From: GCA-003244245 sp050699955
Lineage (GTDB): Bacteria; Actinomycetota; Actinomycetes; Mycobacteriales; Pseudonocardiaceae
DNA: 64,000 nt
Assembly: GCA_050699955.1 (NCBI GenBank)
Contig: JBOHGD010000007.1
Span: 1-64,000, forward strand
Direction: 5' to 3'
Position numbers and translations under genes: made by a program. Below the pieces are notes generated by a model that had not been told where the DNA came from, ran no database searches, and worked only from the letters and a program-made list of their open reading frames with translations. Shown here piece after piece: positions 1 to 7,430 of the stretch (within the stretch, counting starts at the first letter, position 1; each line of letters begins with the position of its first letter).

Positions 1-492
1 GATCCAGGCCAGCGGGATAGCGGTGACGGCGCAGGTGGCGATGATCCGGTCGAATGAGCGGCCATCAGGCCAACCCTGCGCGCCGTCGCCGGCCGCCAAC
101 TGCGGGTGCCGGCCGATCTCGGCCAGGTGGTCACGGGCGGAGTCGACCAGCACCGGGTCGAGATCGACGGAGTACACGGCGTGGTCACCGAGCCGGTGAG
201 CGAGCAGCGCAGTGTGGTAGCCGGTGCCGGTGCCGATCTCCAGCACCCGGTGCCCGGGTTCGGCGGCGAGCCTTTCCAGCATCACCGCCATGACCGTCGG
301 CCTGCTGGTCCAGCCTGGATCGCCCGTCCCCCGCACCACGTCGCCATCGAGGACTTGCGGCACGAACACATGCCGGGGAATCGAGGCGAAGGCGTCCTGC
401 CACGCCGGGTCGAGCAGGACACCGCTGGCGACCAGTGTGGCGGCGAGCCCGGACGCCCGGGTTTTCCAAGAGCCGGTGTCGACGACGTCCAC
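1..492 (-). CDS. Isoaspartyl-methyltransferase-like protein of a graspetide locus (partial, runs off left edge)
   Basis: This is the N-terminal part (about 164 residues) of a class I SAM methyltransferase of the protein-L-isoaspartate O-methyltransferase (PIMT) type; the gene continues beyond base 1. The SAM-binding glycine motif EIGTGTGYHTALLAHRLG is visible, preceded by the PRHVFVP motif typical of PIMT relatives and followed by DRIIATCAV. The start is taken as the GTG at 492 because an AAGGAG Shine-Dalgarno sequence lies 8 bases before it. It begins 17 bases after the stop of a paralogous gene at 509-1675, so the two form a tandem pair in one minus-strand operon. PIMT homologues in graspetide clusters (for example fuscimiditide) methylate an Asp of the cyclised peptide and lead to an aspartimide. 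That role here is inferred from context. Confidence 0.75.
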   Translation of the reverse strand, partial: MDVVDTGSWKTRASGLAATLVASGVLLDPAWQDAFASIPRHVFVPQVLDGDVVRGTGDPGWTSRPTVMAVMLERLAAEPGHRVLEIGTGTGYHTALLAHRLGDHAVYSVDLDPVLVDSARDHLAEIGRHPQLAAGDGAQGWPDGRSFDRIIATCAVTAIPLAWI

Positions 493-508
493 AGGCTCTA
501 CTCCTTGG

Positions 509-1675
509 TCAAGGAATAATCGGCGGAAGGCTCCACTCAAAGTCGCCGTCAGGATCGTCGAGCCACACTCGGTGGAGACCATCGGGGGTTACCGTTAGGC
601 CGAGTCGATCCCAGCTCGGCCTGCCGAGTCCGTCCCACATCCGGTGGGTGGCCTCGAACTCGTCCCACAGGTTGACCGATCCGTCTTGACGTACCTCACG
701 TCGACCGGCGACGTCAGCTTGCATTCCTACCGCGCACCACGAACCGTCACGAGCGCTGAAGACCGCCCACTCTGGGCCGTGCTCGGTGGTGCCGCGGTAC
801 CCGAAAGTGAGTTCACTGGGCACACGCGATTGGGTGAGGAACCACGGCACCAGCGACGACCACGGCAACGGCTCCAGGTCTGTCGTCGACCGAATGCCCG
901 CCTGAACATCTCCGACAGTAGTAGCGCCGTCGGGTGCCCGATCGGCGTCGCGAATCGCCATGAATCCGGCCCATCGGGGCAAGAATCGCCCTTCAAGCCG
1001 GTCAGCGTGCCGGGTCAGCAGGACGAGGTTGCCGGCGTGAACGCTGCGTTTGACATCGACGAGCACCAGGCCACCCTCGCGAACCTGTTCGGCCCACGCC
1101 CACGGAACCGCTGGCAGTGAACACGTCGCAATAATCCGATCGAATGGCGCGTGCTGCGGCATCCCGCCGACGCCGTGTGCGACAGACAGCGTCGGCGCAA
1201 ACCCCAGCGCGGCGAGCCAATCTCGCGCCGCATCGACCAAACCCGCCCCGATGTCGACTGAGAACACCCGATCGGCACCGAGCCGGTGAGAGAGCAGACC
1301 GGCGTTGTATCCGGTGCCGGTGCCGATTTCGAGCACCCGGTGCTCGTCGTGCACGTCGAGCACCTCAAGCATCCGCACCATCAGGCCCGGTTTGGTCGAC
1401 GACGACACGGTGACCCGGTTGCCGCTCGCCGCGACCGCAAGCTCGGTGATCAGCGGTTCGTTCCGGTACACCGCCGCGAGCCATCCGTCAGCTTCCCCGG
1501 TCGTTTCGACCCATCGTCCACCGGATTGCTGAACATAGAACCGCGGCACGAATACGTGCCGCGGGACCTCCTCAACCGCGACCCGCCAGGCCGGCGTGCG
1601 TAGTACTCCCTCGGCCGCCAGCTCGTCAGCGAGCCGGTGCGCCAGCTCGCGCCACGGCGCCGATACCTCCGTCAT
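509..1675 (-). CDS. Graspetide-associated PIMT-like methyltransferase (388 aa)
   Basis: This encodes a full-length PIMT-like O-methyltransferase. The N-terminal half has the PRHVFVPRFY segment (about residues 37-46), the SAM motif EIGTGTGYNAGLLSHRLG (about 117-134) and DRIIATCSLPAVPWAW (about 181). The C-terminal half, ending in LWDEFEATHRMW and LTVTPDGLHRVWLDD, is the extra domain typical of methyltransferases that accompany ATP-grasp peptide maturases; ordinary PIMT of about 220 residues lacks it. The ATG at 1675 overlaps the stop of the ATP-grasp gene by four bases (ATGA), so translation is probably coupled. By analogy with graspetide PIMT homologues it would methylate an Asp side chain of the modified precursor encoded at 2627-2854. 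The reading frame is intact, unlike the upstream ligase. Confidence 0.85.
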   Translation of the reverse strand: MTEVSAPWRELAHRLADELAAEGVLRTPAWRVAVEEVPRHVFVPRFYVQQSGGRWVETTGEADGWLAAVYRNEPLITELAVAASGNRVTVSSSTKPGLMVRMLEVLDVHDEHRVLEIGTGTGYNAGLLSHRLGADRVFSVDIGAGLVDAARDWLAALGFAPTLSVAHGVGGMPQHAPFDRIIATCSLPAVPWAWAEQVREGGLVLVDVKRSVHAGNLVLLTRHADRLEGRFLPRWAGFMAIRDADRAPDGATTVGDVQAGIRSTTDLEPLPWSSLVPWFLTQSRVPSELTFGYRGTTEHGPEWAVFSARDGSWCAVGMQADVAGRREVRQDGSVNLWDEFEATHRMWDGLGRPSWDRLGLTVTPDGLHRVWLDDPDGDFEWSLPPIIP

Positions 1676-2642
1676 GTTGCGATCCCCTCCTCCAAGAGAT
1701 CCGCGAGCGCCTCGGTGATCGGTGCCTCGATCGCGTCCTCAATCCAGCCATACTGGCCATTTGCATTGCATTCTAGAAACACCCACTCATTATCAGGCCG
1801 GATGACGAAGTCGAACGCCCCATATGTGAGCCCCAACTCGACGCAGTATTCAAGGACGCCGGCGACGACGCCGGCCGGCGGCTCGATCCGCTCGTATCGC
1901 AAAGCTGTGTAGTCGTTGCGCCAATCGATGTAGGTCTCGGCGCTGTCCGCGTGGATAGCAGCGGCGAACAGCCGGTCGCCGACCACGATCACCCGTGATT
2001 CGTATGCCTTGGGTATCCACGCTGGTACTGGTGAGCACTGACCTCGATGCCCCGCAGATCAGCGAGGTCCGCTTCGTCGAGTCGATGGGTAAAGGTGGTC
2101 TTCCGGCCACCGTCCTCGATGATGGCAGCCGCCCCGAATGCCTTGGTGACTGTTTCGCCGGTCTTGGCGAACCGCCGAACGGCATCCGGCCTGTTGGTCA
2201 CCAACGTGTCGGCGACCGTGAGCCCGCATCGGACCGCGGTCACGAGCTGCACGGGTTTGTACGCTGCGTCAGCGTTACGTGACGGATGGTTGATCCACTT
2301 CACTGGGAGTGACGCGAGCACACCACCAAGGCCGAGTTTTGTCTCGCTCATGGCCCAATTTCGTTCCGTCGCCGAAAGTTCAGCGGGGAAACCGAACGCC
2401 GAGGGACTGCGGTACCACACCGACCGCAGTCGCTGCAACTCAATCACCCGCCCACCAGCGAACAAGGTCCCCACCCACCGCCCGTTCCGCAACTCGGCAT
2501 CAACACTCGCCCGCTGCGGGAACCAAGCCGTGTCACACCGCGTGACAGGTACCTCTCGATCTTCCAACACCTTGACCATGCGGTCGGCGGTGAAATCCCG
2601 CTCAGGCGCGAGGATGAGGACGGTCACTAGTCGTTGTCCCAA
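1672..2642 (-). pseudogene. tgmB: ATP-grasp ribosomal peptide maturase (TgmB/graspetide ligase), frameshifted
   Basis: This is an ATP-grasp ligase that would join Thr/Ser or Lys side chains of the precursor to Asp/Glu side chains. The first frame (2642 down to about 2012) encodes the N-terminal and central parts, including PVKWINHPSRNADAAYKPVQ and TVADTLVTNRP. The C-terminal ATP-grasp part (VVGDRLFAAAIHADSAETY, FDFVIRPDNEWVFLECNANG, with the metal-binding E-x-N) lies in another frame. The frames meet at the GGG run at 2011-2013 (CCC on the coding strand): adding one base there restores a continuous Y-P-K-A-Y-E-S-R-V-I-V-V-G-D. The restored length of about 323 residues is normal for the family. 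The choice between true decay, a sequencing error and programmed frameshifting is open. The gene overlaps the precursor end by 16 bases. Confidence 0.85.
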
Positions 2643-2854
2643 TCCTCGGAACTGGGGCCATCCTCGCCGTCCGTGGTCGAGGTTGTGTCCGCCGACGGAT
2701 CACCAGCGACCGGAAGTTCGATCAACGGACGCCCCGCCGAATCGACCGCCTTCTGCTGCTGCTCGTCGTAGGTCCAGTTCGGTAGCACGCGACCGGTGCC
2801 AGCCGTACGCGCGCGGCGAAGCCCCCACGGCCGTACACCGTCTGGCGAGGCCAC
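2627..2854 (-). CDS. tgmA: ATP-grasp-modified RiPP (graspetide) precursor peptide
   Basis: This small peptide (75 residues from the GTG at 2854) matches the TgmA type of precursor: a conserved leader with RPWGLRRAR, then VLPNWTYDEQQQKAVDSAG and RPLIELP, followed by a Thr- and acid-rich core (DPSADTTSTTDGEDGPSSED). Thr plus Asp/Glu in the tail are the expected ester-forming donors and acceptors. The same frame stays open upstream for about 29 further codons reading TGLDTGRPFAPVSAQFALAG, which looks like genuine leader sequence, but no ATG or GTG is present there. The original start may therefore have been lost in the deletion that truncated the regulator upstream, and the GTG used here may be a fallback. 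Adjacent ligase and methyltransferases support the assignment. Confidence 0.75.
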   Translation of the reverse strand: MASPDGVRPWGLRRARTAGTGRVLPNWTYDEQQQKAVDSAGRPLIELPVAGDPSADTTSTTDGEDGPSSEDWDND

Positions 2855-2954
2855 GTCGTTCCGCCTGTTGGTGAAGCTTGCCCCGGCGAGCGCGAACTGC
2901 GCGCTGACCGGCGCGAACGGGCGGCCGGTGTCCAGCCCGGTCGCGTCCGAGGAC

Positions 2955-3370
2955 CAGCCCGGCGATGTGCTGTCCGAAGTCTCGTCGGTCCACCCAGCTC
3001 ACATCCTTCAGCCTGGTCACCCCCGTGGCACCCACGGTAGCGCCGATGTCGGGGAAGTTGAGCAGTGCTGGTGGGATCGCCAGGGCACGGGCGAGGCCGG
3101 CGATGAGTTCGATATCGCGCAGCCGGCGCTCACCGCGCTCGATCGACGAGATCTGGGACTGAGTCAGCCCGACCACCCCGGCGAGGGCCTGCTGCGTCCA
3201 GCCGGTCGCTCTGCGCACCTCGATGACGAAGGCGCCGAAGTCATAGCCGGCCAGCATGCCCACGATGGCCGCACGGCTGTAGAAGTCCGCGGGCAGCGCC
3301 CGGCGAGGATCCGGCCCGACCCGTTCGCACGGATCGCAGAGCTCGCCTTGTTGCCGGCAAGTTTGTACAT
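2955..3370 (-). pseudogene. XRE-family regulator of the graspetide locus, broken at both ends
   Basis: The middle of a helix-turn-helix regulator is clear: CDPCERVGPDPRRALPADFY, then IEVRRATGWTQQALAGVVG, LTQSQISSIERGERRLRDI and finally VSWVDRRDFG. Full-length relatives continue into a long C-terminal region that is absent here. The 5' end is out of frame: the natural start ATG at 3370 gives M-Y-K-L-A-G-N-K, and the rest continues only after a one-base shift near 3347. At the 3' end (about 2955) the frame runs straight into sequence that reads, one frame over, as the precursor leader. A deletion joining the regulator to the precursor gene is the simplest explanation. The first in-frame start (GTG 3269 or ATG 3263) would give a protein beginning just before the helix-turn-helix. 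Confidence 0.7.
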
Positions 3371-3392
3371 TCGTGTACGCTTCGGTACATGA
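3360..3392 (+). promoter_or_regulatory. Putative operator/promoter between the XRE remnant and the toxin-antitoxin pair
   Basis: Three closely spaced GTAC-centred half sites (TGTACA, TGTACG, GGTACATG) lie immediately before and at the antitoxin ATG (3389) and over the natural ATG of the divergent XRE remnant (3370). Such a cluster is where a Phd/YefM antitoxin would be expected to bind for autoregulation. No Shine-Dalgarno sequence precedes the antitoxin ATG, so a leaderless mRNA is likely. The binding role is inferred from position and symmetry only. Confidence 0.35.
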
Positions 3393-3676
3393 CGTGGTTG
3401 AGTGTCAGCGAAGCTCGGGCAAGGCTCCCAGAGGTTCTTGACCGCGTGGCCGACGGCGACGAGGTCACGATTACCCGGCATGGGTTGCCGGTCGCGGTGG
3501 TCGTCCGGCCGGACGCGTTGCGCACGCGGAGAGCCGAGGCGACGATCCGGCGGGCGCGTCAAGTCGGTGATCTGCTGGCTGCCGTCGGGCAGCAGCCCCT
3601 GACGTCGGCTGCCCTGTCGGCCGAGCGAGCCGACGAACTCGTCCGGGCGGTACGCGAGGCTCGCGATCGTTCGTGA
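3389..3676 (+). CDS. Phd/YefM-family antitoxin
   Basis: This 95-residue protein starts with the Phd/YefM DNA-binding and dimerisation fold (WLSVSEARARLPEVLDRVAD, then DEVTITRHGLPVAVVVRPD, about residues 3-50), followed by a basic and acidic helical tail that would wrap the toxin. It overlaps the PIN-domain gene by one base within a TGATG-like junction, the standard antitoxin-first arrangement. It probably neutralises the PIN nuclease encoded next and represses the shared promoter, where GTAC-type half sites lie. The start at 3389 is an ATG without a Shine-Dalgarno sequence, consistent with leaderless translation. Confidence 0.85.
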   Translation: MTWLSVSEARARLPEVLDRVADGDEVTITRHGLPVAVVVRPDALRTRRAEATIRRARQVGDLLAAVGQQPLTSAALSAERADELVRAVREARDRS

Positions 3677-4095
3677 TGGACGCCTTCGACGCCGATGTCC
3701 TCATCTACGCGGCGGTTGCAGACCACCCGCTGGGCCGACGGATCAGGGCCCTGTTCGCTACAGAGCCGGAATCCATCGCCGGAGTGGGCTCAGTGCTGTT
3801 GTTGCCGGAGATCCTCGCGAAGCCGATGCGGGACGGACGTGCTGAGGAGCTCACCACTCTGGTGAGCCTGCTCAGCCGGCTCGAACTACGGGTGTTCGAC
3901 GCAGTGACCGCCGAGGTCGCGACCTCTCTCGCAGCTACCCACCGGCTGCGAGCGGCGGACGCGGTCCACTTGGCGACCGCCGTTGTCGTCGGAGCGGACA
4001 GATTCGTCACGAACAACCGGCGCGATTTTCCGGACACCCTCACCGACATCGACGTCACCTACCCGGACACCCTGCCGGACCCATCAGCAGGTTGA
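3676..4095 (+). CDS. PIN-domain toxin (VapC-like ribonuclease)
   Basis: A PIN-domain nuclease of 139 residues. The acidic residues expected for the metal site are visible: the first Asp pair in MDAFDADVLIYAA, the Glu in LLLPEILAKP, the Asp in LRAADAVHLATA (about residue 95) and the late Asp in FVTNNRRDFP. The ATG at 3676 is preferred to the GTG directly before it because it overlaps the antitoxin stop codon. PIN toxins of this type cleave tRNA or rRNA and are held inactive by the partner antitoxin; the RNA target here cannot be read from sequence. The unit lies between the decayed graspetide locus and the ackA region. Confidence 0.85.
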   Translation: MDAFDADVLIYAAVADHPLGRRIRALFATEPESIAGVGSVLLLPEILAKPMRDGRAEELTTLVSLLSRLELRVFDAVTAEVATSLAATHRLRAADAVHLATAVVVGADRFVTNNRRDFPDTLTDIDVTYPDTLPDPSAG

Positions 4096-4140
4096 CGACG
4101 CTCGGCACCAGCTCTCGGCGGCCGACCGGCCGTGCCCTTA

Positions 4141-4178
4141 CCGGGACCAAGGTCCCGGTACCGGGGGTCGCAACCCCC
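4141..4178 (+). promoter_or_regulatory. DosR-like palindrome upstream of ackA
   Basis: A near-perfect palindrome CCGGGACCAAGGTCCCGG (4141-4158) contains the 14-base core GGGACCAAGGTCCC (4143-4156), very close to the DosR/DevR box of mycobacteria (GGGACTWWAGTCCC). A second symmetric element, GGGGGT-CGCA-ACCCCC, follows at 4163-4178 and may be a degenerate second site. The centre lies about 113 bases before the acetate kinase start. Similar palindromes occur near 8.44, 25.21, 25.27 and 29.26 kb. Confidence 0.65.
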
Positions 4179-4262
4179 TAGGGAGCCCGATCGCCGCCAC
4201 CTCAGCATGGGAGCAAGCGGGCGCACCCGCCCCGCTCGAACCTGGGAAAGGCGCCGATACAG

Positions 4263-5498
4263 GTGCACACCAACCCCGCTATCCCTGCACAACGACACCG
4301 CGAGCAGGCAGCAGGGCGGAACCGCCCGGCCGACCGGCCGCTGCGGGTGCTCACTGTCAATCCGGGCTCGTCGAGCCTCAAGCTCGCCGTGCTGGACGGC
4401 GAGACCCTGCGTTTCGGCCACGCCCTGCCGGATGGGTCCGGTCCATGCTGGCCGGAGTTCCAGGACCTGGTGCTGCGCCACGACCCGATCGACGCCATCG
4501 CGATCCGCTTCATGCATGGTGGTGACCGGCCCGGACCGGTGCTGCTCGACGACGCCGAGCTCGCTGATCTGGAGCGGCTGAGCCCGCGCGCCCCGCTGCA
4601 TCAGGCGCGGTCGGTCGAGCTGGCCCGGATGGTTCGCCGGATGGTGCCCGACGTGGCGCTGGTGGGCTGCTTCGATACGTCGTTCCACGTCGGACTGCCC
4701 GAGCAGGCGGCCCGCTACGGCCTGCCGAGACCCTGGGCGGGCAGGCCCGAGCTACGCCGGGCCGGCTTTCATGGCCTGTCCTGCGAATACGCTCAGCGCA
4801 GGGCGGCCGCATTGCTGCGCACGCCGGTGGAGCTACTGGGCCTGGTGGTCGCTCATATCGGGGCCGACGTCTCGGTGACGGCCATCGACGGAGGCCGCAG
4901 CGTGGACACCTCGATGGGGTTCACCCCAGCCGAGGGTGCCGTGATGGCTACCCGGAGCGGCTCGCTGGACCCCGGCCTGATCCTGCACCTGGTTCGCACC
5001 AGTGGGCTCGGTCCGGACGGGCTGGACGCGGCCCTGACCCAGCGGGCCGGTCTGGCCGGGCTCACCGGTGGTAGCGGCGATATGCGGGCGGTGCTCGCCG
5101 CCCGGGCGGCGGGCGACCAGGATGCGGCCCTCGCCGTGCAGGTTTACCTGCATCGACTGCGCCGGGAGATCGCCGCCGCAGCGACGTCGGTCGCGTCGCT
5201 GGACGCCTTGGTGCTCACCGGCGGGGTGGCTGAGGGCTCGGCGTGGCTGCGCTCCGAGCTCGTGCACGGACTGAGCCTGATCGGCGTCCGGCTCGATCAC
5301 CGGCGCAACCGGGAGGCCTCGCACGACGCGCTGCTCAGCGAACCCGGCGAGCAGGCCGCGGTGCTGCTGATCCAGGCCAGGGAGGACGTGTCACTGGCCC
5401 GCGGTGCGGCTGCCTTAGTGGGCCGGTCCAGGCCTGATCGAGGTGCCGCCCCGGCCGGTGAGGTACGGACGCATATCCCCAGCGATCACTATAGGTAG
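4263..5498 (+). CDS. ackA: Acetate kinase-like protein
   Basis: This is an acetate/propionate kinase family protein (411 residues) that would interconvert acetyl phosphate plus ADP with acetate plus ATP, an ATP source under oxygen limitation. The phosphate-binding start TVNPGSSSLKLAVLDG (about residue 31), the FDTSFH segment, GFHGLSCEYAQRRA and DTSMGFTPAEGAVMATRSG are recognisable. Two sites depart from the family: the usual HLGNG-type loop reads HIGADVSV, and the usual RVVHGG reads RFMHGG. Activity is therefore probable but not certain. The start is the GTG at 4263 after a GGAAAGG stretch; an internal GTG at 4347 would match the usual family start. A DosR-like palindrome lies upstream, suggesting hypoxic induction. 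Confidence 0.8.
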   Translation: MHTNPAIPAQRHREQAAGRNRPADRPLRVLTVNPGSSSLKLAVLDGETLRFGHALPDGSGPCWPEFQDLVLRHDPIDAIAIRFMHGGDRPGPVLLDDAELADLERLSPRAPLHQARSVELARMVRRMVPDVALVGCFDTSFHVGLPEQAARYGLPRPWAGRPELRRAGFHGLSCEYAQRRAAALLRTPVELLGLVVAHIGADVSVTAIDGGRSVDTSMGFTPAEGAVMATRSGSLDPGLILHLVRTSGLGPDGLDAALTQRAGLAGLTGGSGDMRAVLAARAAGDQDAALAVQVYLHRLRREIAAAATSVASLDALVLTGGVAEGSAWLRSELVHGLSLIGVRLDHRRNREASHDALLSEPGEQAAVLLIQAREDVSLARGAAALVGRSRPDRGAAPAGEVRTHIPSDHYR

Positions 5499-5516
5499 GT
5501 ACCGTTGTGCCCAAGG

Positions 5517-5567
5517 GTAGTAAAACCACTACTCGGAAGGTATGGAGTCTCACCAGATCAGGTGAGA
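5517..5567 (+). promoter_or_regulatory. Two inverted repeats before the GAF-domain gene
   Basis: Within the 115-base gap between ackA and the GAF gene lie GTAGT-AAAACC-ACTAC (5517-5532) and the perfect palindrome TCTCACC-AGATCA-GGTGAGA (5548-5567). The second is a good candidate for a dimeric repressor site, since the arms are 7 bases and the spacer 6. Neither resembles the DosR-like core seen elsewhere in the window. No strong T-run follows, so neither looks like an intrinsic terminator. Confidence 0.4.
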
Positions 5568-5613
5568 TGATCGAAGAAATATCGCGGGGGGTAGTCGAGA
5601 CGGGGGCCGTACG

Positions 5614-6840
5614 GTGGAGGCTCGATCGACACCGAGCGCTTGGAGGCTGCTGGACGCGACCCTGGAGGTCACCAGCGGGGTCAACCTGACCGACGTGCTC
5701 CACCATCTGCTCGATGCGGCCCGTCGGCTGGTCGACGCCGAGTACGCCGCGGTCGGGATCGTCAGCCGGGGACATCCGGTTCGGTTCGTGCACACCGGAA
5801 TGGACGCCGAGACGGTCGCGAGGATCGCTCATCCCCCGGAGGCCAAGGGCGTGCTGGGCCGGCTGATGCGCTCCGCTCTCAGGGTCCCGATCACGACGCG
5901 CGCCGAGGTGTTCGGCAACCTGTACATCACGCAGAAGCGTGATGGCACCGAGTTCTCCGCCGAGGACCAGGAGCTCGCGGCGGCGCTGGCGTCGGCGGCC
6001 GGGGTGGCGATCGACAACGCCGAGCTCTTCAAGGAGACGCAGCGACGCCAGGCCTGGCAGCGCGCAACAACGGACATCACCACACTGTTGTTGTCGGGGC
6101 AGGACCTGCAGGACATCCTGGCGGTTCTCGCCCGGCATGCCCGGCGGCTGGGCGACGCCGCGGCGGCTGCGATCACCGTTCCCACCGAGGATCCGGGCCT
6201 GCTGAGGGTGGCTGCTGGGACCGGGATGCTGGACCAGAGGCTGGTGGGGGAGTTCTTCCCGGCTGAGGGGTCGATCTCGCAGCGCGCTCTGACCAGCCGT
6301 AGCGCGATCGTCGTCGACGACATCGCCGCCGGCACGCACACCTCAGCGGCGGGCGCACTCGGGATCGGACCGGCGGTCGCCGTCCGGCTGGGTGCCGAGA
6401 CGGCGGACGGTGTGCTGCTGGTCGCGCGCACCACAGAGGAACCCGCGTTCGCCTCGCAGGACGTCACGATGATCGCGTCGTTCGCCGGGCACGTGGGCCT
6501 GGCGCTCAACCTGGCGGACGACCGCAGGAAGCGGGAGCTGGAACACCTGGTCGAGGACAGAGAGCGGATCGCCGCGCACCTCAGCGAGCACGCCATGCAG
6601 GCGTTGCTGGGGATCAGTACGACCGTGCACGGCCTGACCGCCCGGATGCAGTCTCGCGACGACGCTCAGCGCCTCACCGAACAAGTGGACCGCCTGGACG
6701 CCGTGCTCCGCGAGATGCAGCGGGCGATCTTCGGCTTACACCTTGCCGACCGTGCGACGCCGGATGGGGCCGGGGCGGTGACGCAGGCCCTCTCGGTAAC
6801 CGGCGGATCGCCGTCGGTTACTCCCCACCCCCCTTGCTGA
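5614..6840 (+). CDS. Degenerate DosS/DevS-like GAF-domain protein without kinase function
   Basis: This 408-residue protein has two GAF domains (about 20-150 and 160-310) and a remnant of the HisKA_3 dimerisation helix (about 315-380), clearly related to the DosS/DosT hypoxia sensors. Three things are odd. GAF-A jumps from VLGRLM directly to RSALRVPITTRAEVFGNLYI, so the roughly 30 residues that carry the haem-ligating His of DosS are missing. The helix reads ERIAAHLSEHAMQALLG where kinases have DLHDH, so the phosphoacceptor His is replaced by Ser. The ATPase domain is absent, and the protein ends in an unrelated tail (SVTGGSPSVTPHPPC) overlapping the convergent hsp20 gene. It cannot act as an autokinase; it may be a ligand-binding or dominant partner, or a decaying sensor. 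The start is a GTG. Confidence 0.75.
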   Translation: MEARSTPSAWRLLDATLEVTSGVNLTDVLHHLLDAARRLVDAEYAAVGIVSRGHPVRFVHTGMDAETVARIAHPPEAKGVLGRLMRSALRVPITTRAEVFGNLYITQKRDGTEFSAEDQELAAALASAAGVAIDNAELFKETQRRQAWQRATTDITTLLLSGQDLQDILAVLARHARRLGDAAAAAITVPTEDPGLLRVAAGTGMLDQRLVGEFFPAEGSISQRALTSRSAIVVDDIAAGTHTSAAGALGIGPAVAVRLGAETADGVLLVARTTEEPAFASQDVTMIASFAGHVGLALNLADDRRKRELEHLVEDRERIAAHLSEHAMQALLGISTTVHGLTARMQSRDDAQRLTEQVDRLDAVLREMQRAIFGLHLADRATPDGAGAVTQALSVTGGSPSVTPHPPC

Positions 6841-7285
6841 TCGAGATCTTCCTGGGCTGCTCCGGCTGGGGCTGCTCGGGCAACGGGACACGGATCTCCA
6901 GGATGCCGTCCTGATAGCTCGCGGTGATGTCGTCCCCGTGCACACCCTCGGGAAGCGGCAGGGTTCTGGTGAAGCTGCCGTAGCGCAGCTCGTGCCGCAG
7001 ATAGCCCTTGTCCTCAGTGTTCTCCTCGAGGCGCCGTTGGGCGTTGATCCGCAGCATGTCGTCGCTCACGGCCACGTCGACATCCCGGTCGGGATCGATA
7101 CCCGGTAGTTCCGCGCGCACAACCAGCCCGTCGCCCTCCTGGTACTCATCGACCCGGATCACGTCCTCGACCAACGGCGTGCGCACGGGCATCGACCGCA
7201 TCCATTCGCCGAACAACCGGTCCATCCGGTCGAAGAGGGTAAAGGGCTCGGGAGCTGTACCCCCGCGTCGCATCAGCGATGTCAT
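6818..7285 (-). CDS. Hsp20/alpha-crystallin family small heat-shock protein
   Basis: A 155-residue small heat-shock chaperone. The N-terminal arm carries FDRMDRLFGEWMRSMP, followed by the alpha-crystallin domain (about residues 45-140) with DEYQEGDGLVVRAELPGI, the consensus region YGSFTRTLPLPEGV and the late I-x-V motif LEIRVPLPEQ. A Pro/Gln/Glu tail ends in ISISKGGGE. The ATG at 7285 (M-T-S-L-M-R-R) is chosen because the longer frame upstream has no domain similarity. Proteins of this type, such as HspX, bind unfolding proteins in dormant or oxygen-starved actinobacteria. A weak DosR-like site lies about 80 bases upstream at 7361-7374. The 3' end overlaps the convergent GAF gene by 23 bases. 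Confidence 0.9.
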   Translation of the reverse strand: MTSLMRRGGTAPEPFTLFDRMDRLFGEWMRSMPVRTPLVEDVIRVDEYQEGDGLVVRAELPGIDPDRDVDVAVSDDMLRINAQRRLEENTEDKGYLRHELRYGSFTRTLPLPEGVHGDDITASYQDGILEIRVPLPEQPQPEQPRKISISKGGGE

Positions 7286-7360
7286 TTCGCTCGCCTTCCG
7301 TCCTACAAGTCGTCCGGTCCTGCAAACACCGACAGTCCGCCAGCCCAGGCCGTGGGTCGA

Positions 7361-7374
7361 GGGCCGTAGGTCAC
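7361..7374 (-). promoter_or_regulatory. Weak DosR-like site upstream of hsp20
   Basis: GGGCCGTAGGTCAC matches the core palindrome GGGACCAAGGTCCC at 10 of 14 positions. It is located about 80 bases before the Hsp20 start, a spacing similar to the stronger boxes in this window. On its own the match would not be convincing. Confidence 0.3.
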
Positions 7375-7430
7375 TGGTGGCCGGGTTCGCCGGTCCCTGT
7401 CTGCAGCACCGGAACGTCGACGACCACGCA

